The notes below the pieces were generated by a model that did not search any database, was not told where the DNA came from, and saw nothing but the letters and a program-made list of their open reading frames with translations. From positions 6,079,501 to 6,143,500 of the forward strand of contig NC_092573.1 of assembly GCF_037975245.1 (NCBI RefSeq): DNA of 64,000 bases, read 5' to 3'. Positions 30,401 through 41,973 of the stretch are shown here, piece by piece. The number at the start of each line of letters is the position of its first letter. The first letter of the stretch is position 1. The position numbers and the translations under genes were made by a program. The stretch is from Apostichopus japonicus. Taxonomy: Eukaryota; Echinodermata; Holothuroidea; Aspidochirotida; Stichopodidae.

Positions 30401-33400
30401 AACTCAGTTAATGGGTCGATGTGTTGTGAAAGTGTAAGTATGTAACGTCATCTCTATGCAAGGGTGACGAAATAACCATTAAGATAAACTGATCTTTATA
30501 TAGGTTTAGTGTAGTATTTTATAGCTTAGCGAGCTAAAATTATCATAACGTATATACGCAATAATAACCCACTGAACAACACAATAGCAGAAGAGAAAAA
30601 GCATGCGGGGATCGTCAGATCACATTCGATATTTGACGCTAGGTCTCTGTGTATATCTAATCAAATGCCATATGTTGTAAATCAGGTTTAGCTGTGATTG
30701 AAGCATCCCACCATATCGACCTTCTTGGGTACGAGAAGATTGCAGATCAGATTTAGCTTGCCTCGTGTGAATGAAACATTACACCATATCGACCTTCTTG
30801 GGTACGAGTAGGTTGTAGATCAGGTTTAGCTTGCCTGATGTGAATAAAGCATTACACCATATCGACCTTGTTCGGTACGAGTAGGTTGTAGATCAGGTTT
30901 AGCTTATACCTCATGTGATTGATGCATTACACCATATTGGCCTTGTTGGGTACGGTAGGTTGTAGATCAGGTTTAGCTTGCCTCATGTGAATAAAGCATT
31001 ACACCATATCGACCTTGTTGGGTACGGTAGGTAGGTTGTAGATCAGGTTTAGCTTACCTCATGTGATTGGAGCATTACACCATATTGGCCTTGTTGGGTA
31101 CGGTAGGTTGTAGATCAGGTTTAGCTTACCTCATGTGAATGAAGCATTACACCATATTGGCCTTGTTGGGTACGGTAGGTTGTAGATCAGGTTTAGCTTA
31201 CCTCATGTGAATGAAGCATCACACCATATCGACCTTGTTGGGTACGGTAGGTTGTAGATCAGGTTTAGCTTACCTCATGTGAATGAAGCATCACACCATA
31301 TCGACCTTGTTGGGTACGGTAGGTTGTAGATCAGGTTTAGATTGCCTCACGCGAATGAAGCATCACACCATATTGGCCTTGTTGGGTACGGTAGGTTGTA
31401 GATCAGGTTTAGCTTACCTCATGTGAATGAAGCATCACACCATATCGACCTTGTTGGGTACGGTAGGTTGTAGATCAGGTTTAGCTTACCTCATGTGAAT
31501 GAAGCATCACACCATATCGACCTTGTTGGGTACGGTAGGTTGTAGATCAGGTTTAGCTTACCTCATGTGAATGAAGCATCACACCATATCGACCTTGTTG
31601 GGTACGGTAGGTTGTAGATCAGGTTTAGCTTACCTCATGTGAATGAAGCATCACACCATATCGACCTTGTTGGGTACGGTAGGTTGTAGATCAGGTTTAG
31701 CTTACCTCATGTGAATGAAGCATCACACCATATCGACCTTGTTGGGTACGGTAGGTTGTAGATCAGGTTTAGCTTACCTCATGTGAATGAAGCATCACAC
31801 CATATCGACCTTGTTGGGTACGGTAGGTTGTAGATCAGGTTTAGCTTACCTCATGTGAATGAAGCATCACACCATATCGACCTTGTTGGGTACGGTAGGT
31901 TGTAGATCAGGTTTAGCTTACCTCATGTGAATGAAGCATCACACCATATCGACCTTGTTGGGTACGGTAGGTTGTAGATCAGGTTTAGCTTACCTCATGT
32001 GAATGAAGCATTACACTATATCGACCTTGTTGGGTACGGTAGGTTGTAGATCAGGTTTAGCTTACCTCATGTGAATGAAGCATTACACCATATCGACCTT
32101 GTTGGGTACGGTAGGTTGTAGATCAGGTTTAGCTTACCTCATGTGAATGAAGCATTACACCATATCGACCTTGTTGGGTACGGTAGGTTGTAGATCAGGT
32201 TTAGCTTACCTCATGTGAATGAAGCATTACACCATATCGACCTTGTTGGGTACGAGTAGGTTGTAGATCAGATTTAGCTTATACCTCATGTGATTGATGC
32301 ATTACACCATATCGATCTAATGTGTTAGAGTGTTGCTCTTCTGTTTTTAGTCTAATGGAATACCAAACGAGACTATTTTAGTTTAGGAAGAGGGCGATTC
32401 TTTTACTAGGAAAGAACTTAGGAAAGAACTTCCTAAATCTATACTGAGCTTCCCTTCTCAACTAACCCACCGGCACCGTGGACCCGTTACGGGTCAAGGC
32501 TCCTTGAAACGAGTCTTTAGACTTCTTGAAAGAACCACTAGTTCCTGGCACAATGCTGTGACATCCTTTCCTTCGCCTCTCTCCACCTCTCTCTCTATCT
32601 GTCTCTCTTATTTCTTTAAAGTTAGAAGATGGCTCATGTATACGTATAGATAATTTCAACAGCAGTATACTGTATACGTTTATACAGAAGTCACGGTAGG
32701 TATAGGTTAAACTGGAAACTTATGTCATTTGTATGGTACCACACAATTGAAAGAATACTTTTAGTTTCTGCAAGCATGGTCAAACAATATTAACTGAATA
32801 TGAAAAATATCGTAAGTAATTGTCAGAACTGCATGGGCTGCACGTGCGCATTGTTCAGTCATCCTTCATTCCCTCCTATTCTCTATACAGCAATCTGTAA
32901 ACGTACTCTGAAATTCAGTTATAAGACACTTATCTGACATTCCACGTGTCTTGCATTTACTAGGAAATACTCGTGGACAAGTTCATATTGCAAGGGTTAC
33001 TCTATTGCAACTGTTCATGAAAAACAAACAGACTATTGTATTCAAATCAAAAGTAAACTGTTGGTTCCATTGTTAGATGTTAACCAACTGAAACTAAAAC
33101 TTATTTTCTAGTTATAACTGAGAACACAGTTATATCAGAAGATAAGAAATTAATACGGAACCGTAGAAAGGACATGTAACTTGACGTTTTGATGAGATTC
33201 AGCAACTTTCAAAATTGACATTTTGACGACATATTCTAAAACGTCAAAATGCCGAAAATCTGAAAATTTACCTTTTTGTGGAGATGCATCAACTCCTCAT
33301 GATGATAAAAATTGACGTTTTGTTGAGCTGCATCTCGCCGAAACGTCAATTTTCAGATTAGTGTCATTTTGACGAGTGAGTACCTCTCGACAAAACGTCA

Positions 33401-36400
33401 ATTTTCAATTTTGTATCACTTTAATGAATTAGTATGATGTAGTCTAAACGTAAAATTTAAGATTTTCGCCATTTTGACGAGATAATGCATCATTCCAATT
33501 CCATTTATTTGATCATATTGATGATTTGATATTGGCAGACAAAACGCCAATTTTCAAATTTCTTGTCATTCTGTCGAATTGTTGCATCTCGTCAAAACGT
33601 CAATTGACATGAGCTTTCTACGCTTCCGTAGATTCAAGTGTAACACATCAGTTAAATAGACTGCAGTGAGCTCTATCCTTTCCCGTCGATATTACAATAA
33701 CGTTGCCTTCACTTTCAATTGTTATCAAACTTTTACAAAGGCGGATTTACTACAGGCAATGAAATTGTCACGATAGAAACCGGAGGACAGCGTATACAGG
33801 GTCTTCCAGGAATATAACTATTAAACTCATTTCAATTGACCCATAAATCACGTGTTAGAAAGTTTACAGAGTTATAATTAGAGATGATATATTTTGAGGA
33901 TCTATGCGGGCTTCGATTAACAATAATAATAATAATAATAATCCTTGTGTAACCCTTCTTTAGTACGTCTTCACTGAAGCCCACACTTCCGCGATCTTGC
34001 CTTAGTTTGGCACGAAAGCTCTGCAAACTCCAAACATTATCTGTTCATGGAGATATTTGTTTGTTCGACTTCCAATCACGCACTTAACTTATTTTTATTC
34101 CCCTACTTCGATATCCAGCCACTCTCTAAAATCAACATAGTCGATTTACGATGTTTCCGTTATTCCTATAGCTCTCCATATATAGGAAGTGTATTCGATA
34201 ATCAAGTGCAGTATAAATATTTTACAGAATACGTATACAGGCCAGAGTAGCTGTGTATAGCTTTACTTACAATACAAGCGTTATGCAGTGATATCAATAA
34301 CACATCAAGCTATTTCACATGATGTTCAACCACTTCCTCTGCCCCGACTGAATTGAGAGAGGGTGGGGACGTTAAGAGGCAGTTATTAAACTAAGAAGAC
34401 AATGTCGTGCAAATCACACTTAAGCAATACCAGTGGCGTATTCAGCGGAGGGGGGGGGGGGCAGGGACAGAGTGCCACCAGAAATTTTTGGGACACGATG
34501 TGCGACGGTTCAAAATCAAAAGGAGCAATAAAAAAATCTAAATGTATTCGAACCTGGGGGATGGGGCCGATGATGGGGGAAGGGGGGACTACTAAAGAGA
34601 ATGAACGATCTCCTAAAAATTAGGTGTGCTACGCGGGCGGGTTGCAGTGTCTCTCTGAGTGGCCATGTATTTGTATTCACATATATATTTTTTTTTACAT
34701 ATGTGATAACACCGGATGGTTTTAGACCGCAGGCGCGTACATTATTTTTTCGTTGTTACTCCAAAATTGGTAAAGTTTTTGTACCAAAAAAGGAAAATGT
34801 TGGCACACGAAAGTAGTTTAAAAATGGAAATGAGAGCACCATTTTCGAAAGACAAAAGTACCCCCTCCACCCAGGACGGCGATCCACCGCTATGAAAATT
34901 GGGACAGAAAATTGACTTTGCCCCTCCCCCACACCAAAACCCTGGCTACGCCACTGAGCCATACACTGCCTAATACGGTAAAAATCCGATCTTAAACCTT
35001 TTCATTTGTTTTAAGCTGGAGGAGGTTGTGAATTTATGATATGACGGGGCGGTGATGTGCCATGCCAATTGCATTAAGAACATGTAGGGTACCATTAAAC
35101 TTGAACAGAAAAAAAAAAATAACTATTGCGATATACATAGATTATTTCTTTTTTTTTCAGCATGGAACGTAAACAGTGGTGGACGATTGGTGTACCCACC
35201 ACATTGACGACCACATGCTTGTGTCAGAACGAGTTTTCATACCGTTCTTCATCAATGTTGAATGGTTAATATAGAAGGCCCTTTCAGTGACGTCCATTAA
35301 CGTGGTGTTAAGAATATTTCTTGACACCTACCTTGACTGTCAACGGTGATTGTCGAAGTACAACCCTTCTTTGTAATGCTGCCACATGTAACATCGACAG
35401 CATTAATTTGGTCCTCCTCAACTGCACAATTTTCAGTTATAGCTGACTTTGATTGACTACTCTTGCGATGGTACTGTAGATAAACATTCAAACAATACAT
35501 CAGGAATTAATAGAATAGCTCAGACGTTTTTTTATATTGATACGATGAAATTTAACTAAAACCTTTACTCCTATGGAATACTCCTTTTGTCCAGAATTTG
35601 CGATATCAGTTTATATAAATCGAAATATCTTAGCAAAATTGAGTTCCCGTTTTTAGTCCTGACGTCATAATTAGAAAAGGATTCTTTTAAGGCAAGCAAT
35701 GAACAGCTAAGAACATGTGCAACATGTTGATGAACTTCAATAATACTTTGAACAAGAGGGGGCAACCACATGTACTTGTGGGGGGATCCATCCCCTCAGA
35801 CCACTCAACTGAAGTAAATAGCATATTAGCACCCACATCCGTCACCCCAGCCCCCCCCCCCTCTCCCCCATCTTTTCCGCGTGTTTAAATTGGTGCGATC
35901 ACTCATAGTTATAGTCAATTGTTAACCTATGAGTCGTGATTGGTTTTTAAATGTTTACGATATGCTTAGGTATTAATATTATATGAAAAATGCTTTATCA
36001 ACTATATAACTTCCCTTTAAACTTCATTATGATTAGCCATTAAATGAATTTGAAGTAGTATGTCGCTTTTACGATAGGCAATTGACAAATGGTGAAAAGA
36101 TGTTTACTGCTGGCACGATATTGGCAGTTTAAAGGAACAACACAGTAATTAAAACCGGATGAAAAACAGTGACTAATTAATTTCATTTTTGCTATAAATC
36201 ATTTGTTGGAAGGTTAATTTGAGTTTTAATCTCTTGTGAAATTAAAACTGACCATTCTTCACATTTAGAGATTATAAGAAGTAATATAATGACATTTAAA
36301 TGGACTAAGTCTGTATTGTGAAGGTGATTCTTTCGCAAAAGTTTCGAAAATATTTCTGATTCTTTAGGCGAAACCACATACTATAAGCAACGTGTTACGC

Positions 36401-37371
36401 GAAGATATGAATTTTTCAAGTGTTGTGATATATTGTCTAAACATCTGGCAACAGGATTATGGATGATGTCATCAGGGAACTTCAGCTGAAAATATCTTTC
36501 TTTTTTTCTTTACAATTTATCAATCATTTATCAACAGAGGGGAAGTGATATTTCTACAAAAAAGATACATTTTGATGAAATTCGACGTACATTGAACGAA
36601 GAAGCTAAGTAAGCATTTTAAATGGATCAAGTTTCAAGGTCAAATCAACAAGAAGATTGTAATAGCCAAAGCTTTTAAAGAGCATTTACTTTGATGACAT
36701 CACAGAGCCCCTAATGTGATCCAACTTCCTGATGACATCACAGACCCCCCACTGTGATCTAACTTCCTGATGACATCACAGACCCCCACTGTGATCTAAC
36801 TTCATGATGACATCACAGACCCCCTACTGTGACCCAACTTCCTGATAACATCACAGACCCCTACTGTGACCCAACTTCCTGATGACATCACAGACCCCCT
36901 ACTGTGACCCAACTTCCTGATGACATCACAGACCCCCTACTGTGATCCAACTTCCTGGATAAGTTGTAGGTTTAAACAGTCAAAATTAGGTATATATCCA
37001 ACCAACCAATAGTTAAGTCTTCCGCTCAAAGAAATTGGCATTCCTTCATACAAGGATACAAAACGATATTTTTGTCTTCTTAGTATAATTACAACATTGA
37101 CATCAGTTCATGAAACATGTAACATATAGATATTATTTGTAAAATATTATTTGACTTATAATGCAGAAAAGCCTGCACACCAAATGAATATTGTAATCGA
37201 CCAGTAAATGACAATGTTACTTACCTTGCATAACGATCTCTTAGAAGAGTCGACAACATTTAAGGCGCATCTGAAACGCTCATATTCAATAGCTAGTGAT
37301 CCTTCATCTGTAAATAACACAACAGAAATAAGAAAATAAAACAGAATATTGTAGAGGAAGAGAGATGTCAT
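27457..37371 (-). CDS. Single-pass membrane protein with Cys-bearing ectodomain and long tail; family not recognised
   Basis: Three exons: 37371-37225, 35473-35332 and 29087-27457, with junctions in phase 0 and phase 1 (G+AT gives Asp). The total is 1920 nt, 639 aa. Residues 1-20 (MTSLFLYNILFYFLISVVLF) read as a signal peptide. The ectodomain (about 21-210) has spaced cysteines: YERFRCALNV, ITENCAVEEDQ, VDVTCGS, NIECRVSCSG. They loosely suggest Ig-like strands, but no canonical Ig fold is certain. One helix follows (about 209-233, VTLLCIFGFFIVLCSFLAG). The tail of about 400 residues is basic and rich in Ser and Arg, with tyrosine motifs PVYENRP and EHIYESISLDD that could bind SH2 adaptors if phosphorylated. 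The acceptor-like TTATTTACAG at 37308 raises a second possibility: exon 1 may start at 37307 and belong to a longer gene, with the apparent signal peptide being pyrimidine-tract translation. Confidence 0.7.
30671..32317. repeat. Satellite of 72-bp units, about 22-23 copies
   Basis: Units contain TTGTAGATCAGGTTTAGC, CCTCATGTGA, CACCATATCGACC and TTGTTGGGTACGG. The central units (about 31190-32000) are almost identical; outer units vary (TTCTTGGGTACGAG, an extra GGTA, ATACCTC for ACCTC), as expected of unequal exchange. Although 72 is a multiple of three, TAG stops recur and no frame stays open. It lies in the 6.2-kb second intron of the single-pass receptor gene. Confidence 0.95.
33180..33610. 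repeat. Dyad-rich degenerate array (TTGACGTTTTG / CAAAACGTCAA)
   Basis: About ten copies of a motif like TTGACGTTTTGATGAG or its inverse, often next to ATGCATC or TTTTCA, alternate in both orientations every 20-70 bp. Units are too diverged to define a strict period. It is intronic in the single-pass receptor gene. Confidence 0.6.
34431..34956. mobile_element. hAT-type non-autonomous element, CAGTGGCGTA family
   Basis: A 526-bp element with ends CAGTGGCGTATTCAG and CTGGCTACGCCACTG (inverted). The flanking 8-mers AGCAATAC (34423-34430) and AGCCATAC (34957-34964) match at seven of eight positions. The inner edges carry G or C runs as in the element at 15433-15801. No transposase is encoded. 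It lies in intron 2 of the single-pass receptor gene. Confidence 0.7.
36693..36957. repeat. 37-bp minisatellite, seven units
   Basis: Seven units start at about 36693, 36731, 36769, 36806, 36844, 36881 and 36919. Each contains GATGACATCACAGACCCC followed by ACTGTGA and CAACTTCCT. TGACATCA differs by one base from the CRE TGACGTCA. It lies in intron 1 of the single-pass receptor gene. Confidence 0.9.
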
Positions 37372-37415
37372 TGTATCAGACCGTTCTCAGAGGTTTTTCT
37401 TTCTTATCTCCCGCC

Positions 37416-37425
37416 TTTAAATATA
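37416..37425 (-). promoter_or_regulatory. Possible TATA box of the single-pass receptor gene
   Basis: On the minus strand, TTTTTATATTTAAAGG lies about 45-50 bp above the ATG at 37371, whose context (ACAATGA) is favourable. If used, the 5' UTR would be only about 20 nt. This supports the start choice but does not prove it. Confidence 0.35.
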
Positions 37426-38193
37426 AAAACTTCGAATGGAAATGTCATAAGCTTTTGACATCAAGCGTCTAGTTGCAATAATAGCTTAACACCTCTGTTC
37501 AAACTACGTCACGGATTTCGAGTCCATTCTTTTAATGAGTGATTAATCAATAAATTAACTTTCGATTCGGTTGTTGTAAAAAGTTGACTTTCTACATACG
37601 TAGATTCTGTAGATAAAGAAAAAAACACAAGTTGATATTCCAAAATGCTGCTTTTCCTTTCACTTGTGTAATTGTAATTTAGTTTGCTGTCCTTCACATG
37701 AACAACATTGATAACTGTTTTTGCCTTTATTCGTTATTGCATTCCATTGATATGTTAATATTTTCCGACGTAATAGCTAATAGCCTTAAAAGCCCTAAAC
37801 GTTTAGCCCAAAAAAACTTTCATCGGAGTTTTTCTCCAAAGCACTATTTTTAATTTTTCAAATGAAAATTGCTTTCGTAATGATATAATTTAGTAGTAAT
37901 ACGGAAGTAATATTTCTTATCAATTTAACATTTCATATCATTTCAGCATCTTCTCAGATATGTGATCAAAATATTCACAGAATGATGTTTTTTCCAGTTG
38001 GAACATAATCGCTAAGCAAATTCTCTGTATAAACATGCATGCAGTGTTTTACACTTATTTTACATTCTATTCACTTACATTTCTCGTGTTTCTTCTAATT
38101 ATTTTCTCTTATTATTTCTCAAGCATACTATACTTATTAGGTATTATAGTCTATTTTCGTGTAATAACTGAACCATGTGATAGTATAATTCCC

Positions 38194-38830
<637 letters not shown>

Positions 38831-41241
38831 ACTGGTCAATTCATTTCGTTTATGGGTCTTAACTCCCCTGTCATTTTGAAAACAAAAAACAACGATAAAT
38901 TCCATGAAATAGAGAGAGTATAGGCCTGTATTATTTAATGATTATTTAATGATATACATTTACAACAGCCCCTGTACTTTAGCCTACTTACAACTGCATC
39001 AAGAACTCACACGTAATCGATTTATATCCGGCATAGGACAACTCAACTGGGAAATTGTCGGAGTCAGTGGCCGAGAGTCATTGGCATCCAACAACCTGCA
39101 TCACACACCGTATTACTTATTAATTATTAACATACATTTCCGTAGCATTGGCGGGAAATGGCTGAAAGCGTGGGAATCCTCCAAACACGTTTCTCATTGT
39201 AATCTATCTAGTGATTTCAATGAATGGTTAAAATGAAAGTGACGAAAGTTTCCAAATCATCCTGATTTAACAAGTTCACACAACTACAAAATTCAAACTT
39301 CTAAATGAGACCGAGTCCATAAAAGGTTAATGACTACCGCCATCACTCTATGAATACTTCGAAGAGTATAGGTATCGCACCACAATTAGAGTGGCGCACG
39401 TCCGCCTGAGAGGTTAACCATTGTCGGAAAATAGCCCTAAAGTGCCCTACTATATTAATTTTTGTTTGGCATTTTCTGAGTCATCAACGTTCTTTTTGAT
39501 GATTGAATGTTAAACAGGATGAAATAAAAGACTGGTGGGTCTATAAATCTGGAGGAATGGAGGTGATTTAAGGTGTTTTAGAAAATCTTGGATGAAACAA
39601 GAAGATTCCACAGCGACAACTGGCTGATGAGAAGGGGAGCACTACGATAAACTTTAATTCTAAAAGGTCATGGTGGCAAAAGTTGAATGTTTTCATGATA
39701 GCTCAAGCCATTATCTATCATATGGTTGGGTAAGACATGTCAGTTGAAAACTTCTATCTATGCTCTATCGGCCTTGGAAAGTGACGAGTTTAGTGTGTAA
39801 GTCAATGGGAGCAATTAATTGTGGTGGGGTACCATATGTAAGCCACGGAGGTAATAAATACTATGACCAGGCAAACATTCCCTCAAGATAAGAGTATTTC
39901 GGTCTCCTGTTTAAGGGGAGGAGGGGTAGATCCTTAAATACCGCTCTTAATAGCAGATGTTTTCGTTTGGTCGATAACTTAACCAGAACTTTATTTCTCA
40001 AAATAATTTTGCAATTTATCGAAGGATAAGAGACTCTCTTACTAGTCTTATTTAACCCAGTTAAAATTAATGAACCAGTCTAATTTAATGAAGCTTCTAT
40101 TCCGTGCCAACATAATATAAGATCGCGGAAGCTTAGGAACTTCACTACTATGGGATATTAGTATTAAATAATTGAATACTTTGTTAAAGGTCAACTCAAA
40201 CATACATTTCAAATAATGCCTAGTGTTTAAGAAAAAGTCACCCAAAATAGAGCATGGGTACGTCATATACTGCGCATGATCCGGTTATTAAAGGTTGGTG
40301 AGCAATCTACTGTGTTCTGGTTACACATTGTGACATGATGTACCTGCTTTGAAATGGCTATATGAGAAACACCGGATATATGGTTTTTATGCGGTGTATG
40401 TTCTTAACTATACCTCAAAAATGTTTATACTTTCACTTTAACATTTCAACACATTTGGCTTAACGACTACCTCCTATTTCTTGCATATAACGTTCACATG
40501 AACCTTGCATCATACTTGGTAATTTTCAAATAACCTAGTTTCATATATGCCATAGAGATATATAATTGCGATTCAACTTCCTTCCGTAGTGGTTTTGTAT
40601 TCTCATTTTGTATATAATTGCCTATCATATTTGCAATTATACCATACAGGTCCATTGCATAGTAGCAATACGTGCATATCGCTGTCTGCATTCACTACCG
40701 TCCATGATCCAATACAAATTTACAACAAACAGTTTGCTCAGGATTCAAGAAAACAGAAACTCAACTATCATCTTAAGTTTGTAATATAGAGATCCCGGTG
40801 ATGAATACCCCGACCCCCCCCACCACCCCTCACCCAACCAAAAAACGAAGAGAAACCTTTCTCCATTCAGTTTGGATATTTTTGAAATTTACTGTGAATC
40901 GTGTATTGGAGCTGTCTGTTCGTAGATCTGTGACGTCATAGTGCCACTAGTGTCTCAAGGCATTTACTTCCTCTTTGCTTTTCTTTTCATATTTCCAATG
41001 TAGAATGTCAACAGCCAACACACACACACGAATTAAACACATGTGGCTAGATGACGTCATACTTTAGACTTGATCAAGTCCTCGTCCTTATGTACTACGG
41101 TACATTAAATCTGCACCACTGTACCGCCATTAGTTTACTTCAACACTCAAGCCATGAAAATTATAAACTTCGATTATCTCAAATTATGTAAAAACTTCTG
41201 TGTGCAATTCCATTTTTTTTTTTTTTTTGCTAATCACTTAC

Positions 41242-41307
41242 TGAGATAAACACTTGGGGCAGTTCGTTAGCTGAACTGAAATATATTCCACCCGATGTGC
41301 AATGGAG
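41242..41307 (-). other. Candidate isolated exon, 66 bp
   Basis: The minus strand reads acceptor TTATGTTCCAG, 66 open bases, donor GTAAGT. In frame 0 it would encode CTSGGIYFSSANELPQVF. No neighbouring exon with matching phase was established, and a frame this short is expected by chance. Confidence 0.2.
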
Positions 41308-41894
41308 CTGGAACATAAACAAATATTGATTGGTCTTCTCATATCATAACGTAATATTTTCATTAACATATTCAGTTAGCTAAGATTATTCTCCAACAAC
41401 TTCCATAAAGAGGACGCTCGTTCACTTTAATGTGCAGAGCCGTATATAGAGATATATACGGCTCTATATACGGCTCTGTTAATGTGTGCACAGCCCGTAC
41501 ACAGAGATACACAGAACAGCAATTACAAATAACGTATTGAATATGCTGTGTCCGGAACATTTTGTTAAACTGTCGCATGCAAGACTTAGCTGTGTTCGTA
41601 TTCCGAAAGCCAGAAAATAATATGCGTAGTCAATTCAAACTGAAATGGCTTATATCGAAGCTACTATACAGAGCATGTCTCTCAACCTCCAACTTGTGAT
41701 TTTTTACACATTGGGCAACGTAAATTGTAACGAATGGCTTTTTGAATCTTGAAACTCGTCGAACCCTTGCACACAATACCACCCGATGCCCCCCCCCCAC
41801 CCGTCCCCATCCCGTCCTAAGATATAGCAAAATGTGATTGAGAAATGAAAACAACCTACGAAAGTTGACAAACGGGGAAATTGCACTTCACACA

Positions 41895-41973
<79 letters not shown>
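41895..41973. repeat. (TTA)n microsatellite
   Basis: About 26 uninterrupted TTA triplets. The poly-Asn open frame on the minus strand is an artefact of the repeat. Confidence 0.95.

Noticed and set aside
31200-32250. CRISPR array
   Set aside because: The units are directly tandem without unique spacers, and the genome is eukaryotic.
30671-32317. Coding tandem repeats (72 bp = 24 codons)
   Set aside because: Each unit has in-frame stops in all frames, and no frame remains open across two units.
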